Shown one piece after another: positions 22,563-34,100 of a DNA stretch of 64,000 nucleotides. The position numbers were made by a program, and so were the translations under genes. Each line of letters begins with the position of its first letter. The first letter of the stretch is position 1. Where the stretch lies: assembly GCA_003988795.1 (NCBI GenBank), contig QYAK01000022.1:124001-188000 (forward strand), read 5' to 3'. Origin of the DNA: Proliferodiscus dingleyae. Its lineage: Eukaryota; Ascomycota; Leotiomycetes; Helotiales; Lachnaceae. The notes under the pieces were generated by a model. The model did no database searches. It was not told the origin of the DNA and saw only the letters and a program-made list of their open reading frames with translations.

Positions 22563-24302
22563 ATGGGATTGACCGGGCAGGAGATTGCAAAGCATAACTC
22601 GAGAGAGTCATGCTGGGTCATTGTCCATGTAGGTGCTCCGCAGCTTCTAGAGGTAGGATTGTACTGATTCTGTACCAGGGCAAAGCATACGATGTTACGG
22701 AATTCTTACCTGGTGGGTCAACATCACAGCCCATATAATTCGCATGGCGCAAACATTCTGATAATTGATAGAACATCCTGGAGGACCGAAGATCATTCTC
22801 AAATATGCTGTGAGTTGCATGCTTGCAAGCTTACTGGCACAAAGACTGAACAATCTATAGGGCAAAGATGCTACCGAAGAATTCGAACCCATCCATCCTC
22901 CTGATACTCTCGACAAATACCTTGATAAGTCAAAGCACCTTGGCGAGGTTGATATGGGAACGGTAGAGAAAGATGAAAAGGAAGAATCACCAGAAGAGAA
23001 GGAACGACAAGAGCGAATTGCGCGGATGCCGATCTTGGAGCAATGTTTCAATCTAATGGATTTCGAGGCCGTGGCGCGGCACGTTATGAAGAAGAGTGCA
23101 TGGGCATATTATTCCAGTGGTGCGGACGATGAAATTGTCAGTCTCCCGAAATCCAACTCGCATGAGTCTCGAGCTAATATCTTTAGACCATGAGAGAGAA
23201 CCACAACGCATTCCACAAGATCTGGTTCCGACCTCGGATCCTGCAAGACGTCGAGAAGATAGACTTCTCCACCACGATGCTCGGCACAAAATGCGACATG
23301 CCCTTCTACGTAACCGCAACAGCACTTGGAAAGCTTGGAAATCCGGAAGGAGAAGTTGTCCTAACAAGAGCTGCCAAGAGACACAACGTTGTTCAGATGA
23401 TCCCCACTCTCGCCTCTTGCTCCTTCGACGAAATTATGGATGCTGCTCAGGGTGACCAGGTTCAGTGGATGCAACTATACGTGAACAAAGATCGCGAGAT
23501 CACCAAGAAGATTGTCCAGCATGCCGAGTCTCGCGGCTGCAAAGGTCTTTTCATCACCGTTGACGCCCCTCAATTGGGCCGAAGAGAGAAGGATATGCGT
23601 TCCAAGTTCACAGATGTAGGCTCGTCCGTCCAAAGCGGATCTTCAACAGATAACTCTCAAGGTGCCGCAAGAGCCATCAGCAGCTTCATCGATCCCAGCT
23701 TGAGCTGGAAGGATATTCCTTGGTTCCAGTCAATTACCAAAATGCCTATCATTCTAAAGGGTGTTCAGAGAGTGGAAGATGTCATCCGTGCAGTTGAGAG
23801 CGGCGTTCAAGGTGTCGTCCTCTCAAACCACGGCGGTCGCCAACTCGATTTCGCTCGTTCAGGAATTGAGGTTCTTGCTGAAGTCATGCCCGTACTCAGG
23901 GAACGCAACTGGGAAGACCGCATCGAGATATTCGTGGACGGAGGTGTAAGACGTGCTACAGACATCATCAAGGCTCTTTGCCTTGGTGCTAAAGCTGTAG
24001 GAATTGGACGGCCTTTCATCTATGCAATGAGTGCGTATGGCGAGCCGGGGGTCGATCGCGCCATGCAGTTGTTGAAGGATGAGATGGAGATGAATATGAG
24101 ACTTATTGGGTGCTCGAGTATTGACCAATTGAATCCTACACTGATTGACACAAGAGGCTTGAGCATGCATACTGCTGGTGTGCCGGCCGATACATTAGTG
24201 AGTCCTCCCATCACATTCAAAGTAGGCGACAAGTGCTGATCAGTATAGTCTCTATCCACCTATGATCCTCTGGTAAATCCTAAAGAGAAGGCGAAGTTGT
24301 AG
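22563..24302 (+). CDS. flavocytochrome b2-type L-2-hydroxyacid (L-lactate) dehydrogenase
   Basis: Six exons (22563-22628, 22679-22712, 22772-22809, 22861-23136, 23187-24197, 24249-24302) encode 492 aa. Residues 1-75 form a cytochrome b5 heme domain with the HPGG motif (heme His35) and a second His in EPIHPPDTL. The rest is an FMN-dependent alpha-hydroxyacid dehydrogenase barrel: YYSSGADDE, the LVLSNHGGRQLD-type motif with catalytic His near 353, DGGVRRATD and GIGRPFIY. Known members oxidise L-lactate or related hydroxyacids and pass electrons through heme to cytochrome c. Unlike yeast Cyb2, the protein starts directly with the b5 domain and has no mitochondrial presequence. It ends in AKL, a type 1 peroxisomal signal, encoded only by the last 54-nt exon. 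Substrate and location are therefore open. Confidence 0.92.
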
Positions 24303-25390
24303 ATGTGCGGATAAAGTTAGACAGCATATACGGACATGTATCGAATATAGTTGACGATCTACACTGCCTTGTACATATTTGACAAATACATACCTGATCA
24401 CTTTGCTTTTTTTGGTCTTCTTCAACATCTCTTCTCTAGATTGTACCTGATATTCAGTGCGTCCCAAGTTTCGTCTCCGCAAGGTCGCCGATCGTCAAGA
24501 ACCTCAACATCCTCGGCAGACGCCCAATAGAGTCACCGCAGTGTATAGCTTCACTTCTTAGCCGGAGTGTGGATGTAGTGCACGACCTGTACAGCGCGGC
24601 GCAAATGGTCACGAGAAGTACAATTCCTAGCGGGCAAATATAGCACCGGCCCTTCTATTCAGAAAGGACAGTAGTTCAGCGGAGGGCTTTCCTTGTCCTG
24701 GCAACTGATCCTCAAGTCTCTGCCGTGTTGCAACGAGATGGTCTCTCTTCAGACCCCACTGCGCTTCTGCTCCCGCCAAAAAGAAAGCGGAGATGCTTCT
24801 TTTGTACTGTACCATCTTTGCGGCCCGGACGTGTAAGACCTGAATGGGCAAGAGGGGGAGGGGTCAAGTCGATAGGACGGGGCGGCGCTTGCTGCAGCAC
24901 GCCGACTGCCGGCTTGCATGGCATGGGCATGGTTTCCAACCCCAACTCTATCCCAAGCCCAAGGCCTCCCCCACCAATCGAGTCGTGGCACGCCTAAGCG
25001 TGGTTTCAGAGACCTTCCTGTTCGGCACAACACAACCACGGTATAGGTGCTTTGCTCTGCATAGCCTGCCGAAGAAATACTTGAATTGCGTGCATTGCGT
25101 GGATCAAGTAGCCAACGGACGGGACACGCTCTGGCACGAGATCGCAAAATTATGGACGGCGATCCCGCTATTTCTTCAGGGTCGTTCTATAGCTGGAATA
25201 GATGGGTGGGGGAAAAAAAAGAGATGTGGGGTATGGAGTTGCGACATGTATAAGTATTAAGTATATACACATCCTCGTTGCCTGGCAAGCATCTGGAGTA
25301 GCAGGCGCCCAGCTCAACTTTTGTCATATTGCCCCTCCTGTGTCAACCTTCTGCTCAATATCATAATTGACACAGACCTTGACTGACAAG
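24303..25390. other. intergenic upstream of cutinase
   Basis: About 1.1 kb. Overlapping frames of 75-140 codons lie on both strands at 24725-25260, but none has family character. The final part has AT-rich TATA-like sequence (about 25243-25270) and a GTGGGG hexamer near 25226, suitable for an inducible promoter. Confidence 0.45.
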
Positions 25391-26178
25391 ATGATGCTCC
25401 CAATCTTGCTCTTCCTCGCTGCTGTAGCCTCGTCCGCGCCTCTGCTTCCCCGCGCAACCTGCTACAGCGGCGTCTACGTGATCGGGGCTCGTGGCAGCGA
25501 AGAAGACCCCGGCTTTGGCTCTGTCGCCTCCGTCGTCTCGGCCGTGCTTGCTGCGATTCCCAATTCTGGATCCATAGCCTTGGACTACCCAGCTTCGGTG
25601 ATAGACCCCTTGTATGATGATTCTGTCACCGATGGAATAAATGCCATGATCACCTTGATTGAGAATTACGCCAACAGCTGCGGAGGCAAGATTGTTCTTG
25701 TTGGTTTCAGTCAGGGCGGGAATGTGATTACGGATGTGCTGGCTGGAGGCGTGGATAAGCCGACTCCCATCTCGAGTACTTACGCAGGATACAGTAAGTA
25801 AAGTGGTTGATTATTTGTTGTAGTAGAAGAATGATTACTTACTCTGAGAAAGTTTCCGCTGTGACGGTTTTCGGAGACCCAACTTTCACCCATGGACAGT
25901 CTTTCGATGCAGGAACTGATACTACTACCAACGGCGTGAGTATTCCCCTTCCAAGAATTTGTCAGGGTGTGCATTCTGACATTCAGGATCAGATTTTCGC
26001 TAGGACACAGGGCGGTGCTAGTCTTGCATTACTAAACACGTATGCGGCGAAACTGAAGAGTTACTGTGATACTGGTGATGTATACTGTGCCTCGGGTGAT
26101 GACACCACCGCACATTCTGAAGAGGTCCCTACATGGGGAAGTGCGGCAGTGAGCTTCATTGTTGGATTGAGCACATGA
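25391..26178 (+). CDS. secreted cutinase / acetylxylan esterase-family serine esterase
   Basis: Three exons (25391-25793, 25853-25935, 25987-26178) encode 225 aa. The signal peptide is about residues 1-16 (LLFLAAVASSAP). The nucleophile Ser107 sits in GFSQGG. Asp and His of the triad are expected in CDTGDVYC and in AHSEEVP near the C-terminus. Paired Cys residues fit the disulfides of the CE5 family. Members cleave cutin esters or acetyl groups on xylan, and sequence alone does not separate these here. The second intron (25936-25986) is in frame and 51 nt, with a CTGAC branch site and CAG end; removing it aligns the protein with the family. An in-frame ATG 24 bp upstream (25367) would add eight polar residues before the signal peptide, so the later ATG is preferred. 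Confidence 0.88.
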
Positions 26179-26587
26179 AGTGGAGTTCGCTGCAGTGCGT
26201 AGTCGTAGTATTAAAAGCTCTAATATCAAGCATTATCCATTCTCAAACGATTTGGCCCAGGCTGCGCTCTCAGAAATGATAAGTCAAAAATAGCTGCTAG
26301 TCTAAATGATAAGACTCCTTTAACTAGCATCAGCATCCGTCTATCGCTATGATTTCGGAGTGGTCACTTACTCGTTAAGGAATATATTCTAGTCGACGGC
26401 AAGGTATTTGAGAGCAGGCGGATAGAGAAACTTGATTGAAAAGATGGAAGCGATGACTGTGCATCTTCATGCTGTTCAGCCAAATACCATGCTCAATAGT
26501 CGAAGCATCTGCTTGACTTTGACAAAAGTTTGAAGGCCCTAGGTATCCATATATTGAGAACCGATCGAAGCCTGTCTTATTATTATA
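26179..26587. other. convergent intergenic region
   Basis: About 400 bp between the ends of the cutinase and HET genes. It should hold both terminators; nothing else seen. Confidence 0.5.
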
Positions 26588-28531
26588 TCAGACAAACTCA
26601 AAGTCGACGATATTAATTCCCGCTTCTTTCAATCTATCTACCGTCAAGGCTGCATGGTGTTCAACCGTACCAATACGTCTCCACTCTAGAGAGCCATTGC
26701 CCTGAAGCAAGCCGAACGGAACGGCTTTGAGACATTTGTCCTCATCAAACAGCTTCAGCGGTCTAGGATCGTACTCTATAGCTTCACCTTCGTGATAATA
26801 TCTATTCTCAAAGAAATTAGTTTGCCTAATGGGGACCTTTCTTCGCGTGTAGCCAGGAGGTAACTGTCCGAGGATTGCTTCACCATCCATGAAGCCCTGC
26901 ACGTAACACTCACCTACGATCTGGTACTGGAGGTCTGGCGTCTTTCGGATCATGAGAGGCATCTCGCAGCCAAGTAGGACGCAGACCTCATCACCTGGTT
27001 TTGCTGCTGGAGGGCCGAGCCCTATGAAGCCTTCCAAGGTGGAGAAGAATGTCCTCCCTCTCCCGTACTTGGTAAAAAGTAACATCATATCAAGTATGAT
27101 TTGGGGAAAATGATCTATCTTAGACTCAATAGTAGCCTCTTCCAAAATGAAGTCCATCATCAATTTCAGTGTCGCCTCAGCGCTATTCCCATTCAAATTC
27201 TCGTCGATCATATCTCCAGTGACGAGACGGCAGAATGCTTCGAGCCATGTGCCTGTGGTCGGGTATGGCACTTCATATTCATGTTTGGACGCAAGCCTGA
27301 ATAGTTCTCTGACACTGTCGCCTTGATTCGTTGAAAAGTTTATGCTATCTACACTTGCTACCTTGCCTATTGAAATACCAGCCGCATTTAGAACGCCGTT
27401 ACCAAGATAATTTGCGTGAGCAGGTGTCCAAGCATCTGCGTTGCCCATAGTGATCTTTACGCTCCTGAGCTGCCACGAAGGTACCCATGTCGAATGATGC
27501 AGGTAATCTTGCGGTAACTCGCTGCAAGCTAGTATGTCTAGACGCTTGCTGCAACTAAAGTAATGAATAACAAGCTTTTGGTAGACTTCTGTAGTAGAGA
27601 GTGTGTAGTCTGGCTGCAGACCAATATCACCTTCTACTTTCGCAATGAGGGCGAGAAGCCCGTAGACTTTGTCCCTTGGATCGGTACATTCCGCTGATGC
27701 TGCCTTCACAAGACAACGCAGGCCATCTGATGTATACCTCATGTTGAGCTCTTGGATGATTAATAGCCGCTTTGAAAAACGTTCAAAGTCAAAATCAGGG
27801 TCATTAGCCGGGTATGCCAGCAGAGAAAGACAATCGACAGCTTTGCAAAAGTCCTTCCACAAGATTCTCGCACGACCGCAAAGAACGATAGCATTCGCTT
27901 GAGAAAGTATGATCTCCTGCCGGATCCAAAGTCTTACAAACCACGGACGATGAAAGAGATGATCGATGACAAGCAGCTCGCCAGAAGTGAAGGGAACCAT
28001 AGATCCTCTTTGGATCGGTTTAGGCAGAGAGGCTCCTGTTTTGGACGGTCTAACTGTGCGCATAACGTAATCCACCTCAATTTTCGTTGCTAAAGATCTA
28101 AGAATCTTTATTGCATAGCTGCTACCGTTCGCTGCTTCGCCTAGCCAAGCGATGACGCGATGAGCCTTCTCGAATATTTCGCCCATCATAGCAACTTGCG
28201 GACCTTTCTCATCATTATCAGCCTGGTTGATCGATAATGCATCGATCCACATAACACGAGATCCGTGTCGATTTCTCAGAGCTTTTAATGCAGCAGCAAG
28301 ATTTTGTGTAACAGGAAAGATTTGATGACCGCGACGTCCCACGCGGATGTCGACCTTGTCCGCCTCGGAGCCCCATACGTAAGATAGGGCTTCATACTTC
28401 GGTGGACGATCCTTTGGAAAAGGTGCTCTGTGGATGAGAACCCTTAGTTTAGAACCAAGAGTTCGAGGAAGAATTGTGATGAGCCGGACTTCGCGGCTTC
28501 GTTTGTCCAAAGCCTCATAATTGTAGGACAT
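26588..28531 (-). CDS. heterokaryon incompatibility (HET) domain protein, Het-6/TOL-like
   Basis: A single exon of 647 aa. The HET domain lies in the N-terminal third: YEALSYVWGSE, LAAALKALR, MWIDALSINQADNDEKGPQV and RVIAWLGEA are its ordered conserved blocks. The C-terminal half has the usual weakly conserved helical region, with DPRDKVYGLLAL and a late GDEVCVLLG...MPLMIRK block. HET proteins trigger cell death on fusion between incompatible strains, but most of the tens to hundreds per genome have no proven role. No N-terminal or C-terminal extra domain (NACHT, WD40, ankyrin) is present. The frame is intact. Confidence 0.93.
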   Translation of the reverse strand: MSYNYEALDKRSREVRLITILPRTLGSKLRVLIHRAPFPKDRPPKYEALSYVWGSEADKVDIRVGRRGHQIFPVTQNLAAALKALRNRHGSRVMWIDALSINQADNDEKGPQVAMMGEIFEKAHRVIAWLGEAANGSSYAIKILRSLATKIEVDYVMRTVRPSKTGASLPKPIQRGSMVPFTSGELLVIDHLFHRPWFVRLWIRQEIILSQANAIVLCGRARILWKDFCKAVDCLSLLAYPANDPDFDFERFSKRLLIIQELNMRYTSDGLRCLVKAASAECTDPRDKVYGLLALIAKVEGDIGLQPDYTLSTTEVYQKLVIHYFSCSKRLDILACSELPQDYLHHSTWVPSWQLRSVKITMGNADAWTPAHANYLGNGVLNAAGISIGKVASVDSINFSTNQGDSVRELFRLASKHEYEVPYPTTGTWLEAFCRLVTGDMIDENLNGNSAEATLKLMMDFILEEATIESKIDHFPQIILDMMLLFTKYGRGRTFFSTLEGFIGLGPPAAKPGDEVCVLLGCEMPLMIRKTPDLQYQIVGECYVQGFMDGEAILGQLPPGYTRRKVPIRQTNFFENRYYHEGEAIEYDPRPLKLFDEDKCLKAVPFGLLQGNGSLEWRRIGTVEHHAALTVDRLKEAGINIVDFEFV

Positions 28532-29379
28532 ACTGGACAGCCTGACTGGGACAACGAGTCGAATAGATTAGGTCACTGAAACGAGGACCTTCATGCAACA
28601 ATATCAGAACTCAATTCTTCCCACGATTACTTGAGCGCAACAGGACTTCAAGTATGCGTGGAAGTGTTATGCCTTTTGGTGGCAGAGAGTGGCTGAGCAA
28701 AACGCGGGAAAGAAGCAAGAAAGGCAAGGCAGCATATTGGGCGCATTACACACGGCGGCTCCCTATCTATCATCAACGATTGGGCAAACAGATGTGGTAC
28801 AAACACGTATGGGAAAGCCATCCTGCACCATCCAATCGGAAGACAACTTGTCTTCCACTCGCCAAGAAGCACCCGTTCTTGAGATGTCAAGAGTTCAAAA
28901 TTATATATGTTTCAGCGGAAGTGAAGGCGGACCCAGCACGTGTAATTAGCACAACGTCGAAGTCTTAGTTCCACAGTAGCCTCGCGTCTGCCCCGGTCAT
29001 GCGCGTCATATTTTAATCTCTGGTGAAATCCCGCGCCGCACGAGAGAGCACAGGGCAGATATGTTAGATTGCACCACCTCGGACATTTGTTTACTTTCTC
29101 TCTCTTCAGCCTTCCGTGCGCGTATGCGTCTCTGTTGCTTCATTGTGTTTCCAGGCGTTGAGAAGGTCTCCCTTTTCTAAGTTTTTTTCTTCTCTCTTGC
29201 TACGCGGCGGAGCAGCATCCTGCATATGATGAGGCGTGTTGGGTTTGCGTAAGACATTTTCAGCTTTTGCTGGCTGCTGATGTGACTGGGCTGAGGCACA
29301 CAGCCTTCCTCACCTCTTATTTTCTCCCTTTTCGCACATTAAATTTTTTTTCTCTGGAGGGAGAGGCTAAGGCGACGGC
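28532..29379. other. divergent intergenic region, HET / Rab
   Basis: About 850 bp holding the promoters of both genes. The Rab side has long CT-rich tracts (29091-29345), typical of fungal core promoters. Short frames at 28654-28968 are not gene-like. Confidence 0.5.
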
Positions 29380-30340
29380 ATGGCACAGTCCCTAGAAGCC
29401 AAGATCGTAGTGCTCGGTGCGCAAGGTGTGGGGAAGACGAGCTTGTTGCTGCGGTATATCAAGAACCAGTTCGTGCCCGCGAACACGACGAGCACTGTTG
29501 GCGCGAGTTTCATGACGAAGAGAGTCGTGGATGATGAGAGCGACACGATAGTTAGGCTACAGATCTGGGACACGGCTGGGCAGGAACGATTCAGGTATTC
29601 TACTAGTTCTACGACACAACCGGAAACGCAGTGCTTACAAGGTGTTCTATTTACACAGGTCGATATCGAAGCTCTACTATAGAGGCGCAAATGCATGTAT
29701 CCTCTGCTACAGCATCACAGATGAGCGATCCTTCGCGGAGATGGGCGTCTGGCTCACAGAACTTCGGCGCAACCTCGCCCCAGATATCATCCTACACGTC
29801 GTGGGCACAAAAGCGGATCTAGTCGCCCGCGACCCCTCAAAGCGCGAAGTACCCTTCGAGCGATGCATAGCTTACGTAGCGGAGAACTTGGCACCAGGAC
29901 TATCTTCCACACCGCCCGCGACTGCTACACCAAGCGGCTTAGTTGGGATATTCGGCGGTGGAAATAACGATGGAGCGCGGAGTCCGAGCAGCAAACGGAG
30001 TAGCGGGTTCTGGGGCCAAGAAATAGGCTGGGACTGCTGCCACGAGGTCAGCGCGGAGAGTGGTGAGGGTGTAGAGGAGGTATTCAGAGTTATTACGAGG
30101 AAACTAGTGGAGCAGAATAGGGTCTTGAGCCAGCAGTTGTTGAGCGCTGCGCAGACGCCAGGCCTCACGCCTCAGCCTGGAGAGGAGGGAGGAGGTTATT
30201 TCGATGGGAGACCTGGGGGAAGCTTCAGGGTGGGGAGGGACAGAAGATCCTGGTTTGGTGTTCCGGTGGAGAATTATCTTGAGCCGAGCCCAGAGAATGG
30301 AAATGTTGCGCAGGTCAAGACTAGGAGGAAGTGTTGTTGA
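29380..30340 (+). CDS. Rab-family small GTPase with an unusual G5-proximal insert
   Basis: Two exons (29380-29594, 29659-30340) with a 64-nt intron encode 298 aa, much longer than the usual 200-220. The P-loop is GAQGVGKTS (13-21), switch II is WDTAGQERF, and the base-recognition motif is GTKAD. SAESGEGVEEVF carries the SA(K) motif. The C-terminus CC after basic residues is a double-geranylgeranylation site, so the protein should act on membranes in vesicle traffic. A low-complexity Gly/Ser/Pro insert of about 50 residues separates GTKAD from the SA motif, and a long Gly/Pro-rich tail precedes CC. Switch I (TSTVGASF) and the Phe-Arg-Ser-Ile-Ser after switch II diverge from Ypt1/Sec4, so I do not assign a specific Rab. 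Confidence 0.87.
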
Positions 30341-30647
30341 TTTCGTGTGTTGATTGTACACTGTATTGCATACCCTGGGCGCTTACGGACTTTCCTTTGG
30401 GACAATTGGGAAACATGGGATAATGATTGCATTTGAACAGGTGCTGTGTCTTAGGATATTTAGCATCAATCGGAGTCTTTGATTTCATAATTAAAGATCT
30501 GGATCTCCTGGGTGAAACCCAACAAATTGAACCAGACCTGACCTTCATTAAATTCCAGTGAACGTGATTTACAATCTCAATTGCTATGCTGGCCAAGTAT
30601 CGAAAGTATGGGAACGCCATAGTAGTAACCCTCGCAATGTAGCCCAT
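30341..30647. other. convergent intergenic region
   Basis: 307 bp between two convergent genes, presumably both 3' UTRs; nothing else seen. Confidence 0.5.
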
Positions 30648-31462
30648 CTACATAACAACGCAGCAAGAATTCTGCTTCTTCGCTTGTGCTATACCCAAGG
30701 TATCAGTCATATGGTCAAAACAGTGTCGTTATCAGGGATGAGCAACTCACTGTAAAACATTTTACTCTGTGCACTCAATCCATCGCTCTTTGCCACCAAA
30801 TCATCTATCTTCTCGCCCCTCTGCAAGACACTCTCAATCGTCTTGTGTAGCACAATCTTCGTCTCGTCTAACTCCTTCTGGATCTTCATGATACTGTCGG
30901 CCTGTTGCGGGTCCTGGTATTTGACGATATATTCTTTGAGTTCGGGAAAGGGCAACGTTGGGGTCGAAGATGCCCATTGGGAACGTGGGTGGGCGGCGAG
31001 GAATTCATCAACGACTTTAGAGAGGAGCTGGTGGGCTACGAGGGCGGGGTAGGCGTGGTCGCTGATTATGATGCCGCAGATGCCTTCGGTGCGACCGTAG
31101 GCGTGGAAGGTATTGTCTACCAGGTATGATTAGACGGGGTGAACACAACAGAGGTGAGGAATTGTACCATCTTGTTCGATATCTTGCCGTTGGCCAGGTC
31201 GGGTGCGTTCTGCCACTGTCTTGCTAAACACCGTCATGAATTCACCATAACTACAATGATATTAGCCCCAGCTATGTCTATTCAAGTAATAGTGGCATAC
31301 TTGTTGCGTGTGAACCTCGAATAGGCGCTCAGATCCTTCTCAGCGCAGAGCTCGTGGGCGGGCTTGGACTCGTTCTTGATTATCTGGAGATAACGGTGTC
31401 AGTCCAAAGCTATATATGGAGCACAGAGCTATGAAACTTACGCCAATGTAGTGAAGCTTCAT
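30648..31462 (-). CDS. YKT6: R-SNARE YKT6
   Basis: Five exons (31462-31442, 31383-31301, 31250-31168, 31116-30751, 30688-30648) with introns of 50-62 nt encode 197 aa. The first exon is only 21 nt and codes for MKLHYIG. A longin domain (about 1-130) includes AYSRFTRNNYGEFM and HAYGRTEGICG. The SNARE helix follows (IMKIQKELDETKIVLHKTIE, LVAKSDGLS), with the zero-layer Arg expected near VLQRGEK. The protein ends NSCCVVM: a CaaX farnesylation box preceded by a palmitoylatable Cys. YKT6 acts in ER-Golgi, Golgi, endosomal, vacuolar and autophagosome fusion and has no membrane span. The final exon of 41 nt carries the whole lipidation signal. Confidence 0.96.
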
Positions 31463-32417
31463 CTTTGCGATTCTAGGGTAAGGACCGGTACTTCTGAGAG
31501 ATGTGTTGTGATGATGAGTATCTGTAGAATATGAAACTCAAAGGCGATTCATGACCGCCTTAGACTGGAAGTCGGTTCAGCCTGACACCGCCCCTCCGGC
31601 ACCTTCGTCACATGGACCAGGACGAACCGGACTTTTGGTTTCGCCGACCCGAAAGCGAGCGCAAAAGGGGGACTTAGAGAGACCTGCATTTCTTCAGCAT
31701 TTTCTGCAGCTATGTGTCCTTTATGCATCTGGAATTGATAGCTTGTGTTTGATAGGATTCAACATACGGGGTGTATTCTCAAACGAGTCCCCTTGAGCTC
31801 AATTCAATGTATATGCTCCTTGCTTTATACAGAAAGAGCCAACAAGCCACGGTACCGGGGCCTTCGTGCGAACAAAGTCGTCCTTACAATCATCATGAAG
31901 AACAATTCTGAATATTTGATTCTATTGATTCAGATCGTAAGAAGGATCATGTGTAGATGTTTGTACGGAGTAACTTTCTCACGAACAATCTTCGTAGTTG
32001 TGTGAGATCAGGACTTCATATGCGGAAATAATCCCGCTAAGTTAGTAGAACAATGCTTCCTAATTAAAATGCAAGTCTGATCACTTATTGCAAAGAAATT
32101 TCCAGAAGAACAGCAAATGCTGGAGAAACTGTGCTCACTCACCACCAATGAGTCTCGGCTCGGGTAAACTATGGTGGCCGGCACGGGTAAATGGCGGGGT
32201 CTGTCCCGCTTCAACGAATACCTTCACTTCGAAATTCTCAACGGCATCTTGACATTGTGAGATTCACGCCCTTTATGGAAGCGAGCAGGTGGCAATGACA
32301 TGCTATGTTTCATTATTAGATACTATAAATGTAGACAGCTAAGTGGAATCTATTCGCTTGTTTCCTACATCTAGCATTTTGTCTCTCTTTGCTACCCCAC
32401 TTCCCGCCAAGTCAAGT
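31463..32417. other. intergenic upstream of the decarboxylase
   Basis: About 950 bp with no supported gene. It holds the promoters of YKT6 (left) and the decarboxylase (right). Confidence 0.5.
32324..32330 (+). promoter_or_regulatory. TATA box of decarboxylase gene
   Basis: TATAAAT sits 88 bp before the ATG at 32418, followed by a pyrimidine-rich leader. A canonical TATA suggests an inducible rather than constitutive gene. Confidence 0.55.
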
Positions 32418-34100
32418 ATGGATTCAAGACAGTTCAAAGAGGCGGCTTCCTCAGCAATTGACGAAAGTATGTATGCTCTTTGTCATCTAAAGAAACAGTT
32501 TTAACGGCTCCAGTTGTCAATTACTATGACACGATAGAAGAGCGCCGAGTTCTCTCCAATGTAGAGCCGGGGTACCTTAAGAAACTTCTGCCCAGTGGAC
32601 CTCCGGAAGAGGGAGAATCATGGACAGATATCCAGAAAGATATAGAAACTAAAATAATGCCAGGACTGACCCACTGGTAAGACTTCAAGTGTGAGATTTC
32701 TATTGTCAGGTTTCGCTTACATTCCCAGGCAATCACCCAATTTTATGGCTTTCTTCCCTTGCTCCTCCTCCTTCCCTGGAATGCTTGGTGAACTCTACTC
32801 TGCAGCTTTCAACGCTCCAGCATTTAATTGGATTTGTTCTCCCGCTTATACGGAACTGGAAACTGTTGTTCTAGACTGGCTAGCGAAGCTCTTCAATCTT
32901 CCAGACTGTTACCTCTCCACCAGCCACGGTGGAGGTGTGATCCAAGGTTCAGCTTCGGAAGCAGTCGTGACTGTGATGGTAGCTGCGCGGGATAAGTATC
33001 TCAGAGAGACTACCTCACATCTTTCTGGTCTCGAGCTCGAAGATGCAATCGCACACAAAAGGAGCAAGATAGTTGCACTAGGAGGTGAGATGTCGCATAG
33101 CTCGGTCCAAAAAGCGGCACAGATAGCAGGAGTACGGTATCGTTCAGTGCCGGTCCTGAAAGAGAATGGGTTCGCGATGACTGGAGAGTCCCTGGAAAAG
33201 ACGATCGAAGAGTGCAGGGCCCAGGGATTGGAGCCCTTTTTCTTAGGGACAACTCTCGGAACTACCTCCACCTGTGCAATAGACGATTTCACTTCCATCG
33301 CTGCTGTTCTAGCCAAACAAGCACCCCCGAATGTCCCAGGAGAGATCTGGGTACACGTGGATGCTGCATATGCAGGCTCCGCGCTAGTATGCCCTGAATT
33401 CCACCACCTGACTGCAGAATTCGAGCACTTCCACTCATTCGACATGAACATGCACAAGTGGCTCCTCACAAACTTCGACGCTTCTTGCCTATACGTAAAA
33501 AAGCGGAAAGACTTGATCGACGCGCTCTCTATCATGCCAAGCTATCTCCGAAATGAGTTCTCAGAAAGTGGCCTGGTCACAGATTACCGCGACTGGCAGA
33601 TCCCGCTGGGACGACGGTTCAGAAGCTTGAAGATCTGGTTTGTGCTGCGGACATACGGTGTCAAGGGACTACAGGCCCACGTTAGGAAACACATCGAACT
33701 CGGCGAGGTGTTTGCAACGCTAATCAAGTCGAGACCGGATATCTTCGAGATCATGGCCGGGCCGAGTTTCGCGCTGACTGTGTTCAAGATTGTTCCAAGT
33801 GGCGGCGGGGGCAAAGCGGAACAGGACCAGCTTAGCAAAGAAGTTTATGAACTGGTGAACAAGCGTGGGGAGATCTATATTACTTCGAGTGTCGTAGGAG
33901 GCGATTATGCCATCCGGGTGGTCAGTGCTAATATGAAGGCTGACGAGAAATTCCTCCACAAAGCCTTCGATATCTTAGTTGCAACGGCGGAGGAGGTCCG
34001 CGATGGAAAGATAAGCACACGAGGTCTAGATGGAGCTCTCAAGGACTACAAGGGTGTCGGAGATGTTAAGTTGGAGAAGACGAACGGAGTGAACAAGTAA
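32418..34100 (+). CDS. PLP-dependent aromatic-L-amino-acid decarboxylase (group II)
   Basis: Three exons (32418-32466, 32514-32676, 32729-34100) with introns of 47 and 52 nt encode 527 aa. Group II decarboxylase marks are PGYLKKLLP, HWQSPNFMAFFP, SSFPGMLGELYS, the substrate and cofactor segment STSHGGGVIQGSASE, the Asp pairing with the pyridine nitrogen in VHVDAAYAGSA, and the PLP Schiff-base Lys314 in NMHKW. The family removes CO2 from L-tyrosine, L-DOPA, L-tryptophan, 5-hydroxytryptophan or L-phenylalanine to give the aryl-ethylamine. Which substrate applies cannot be read reliably. No targeting signal, so probably cytosolic. It lies next to regulator-like genes and, 8 kb on, an aromatic-type aminotransferase. 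Confidence 0.93.

Noticed and set aside
24725..25260. Overlapping plus and minus frames of up to 138 codons before the cutinase
   Set aside because: GC-rich promoter sequence gives open frames in several readings; none shows a domain.
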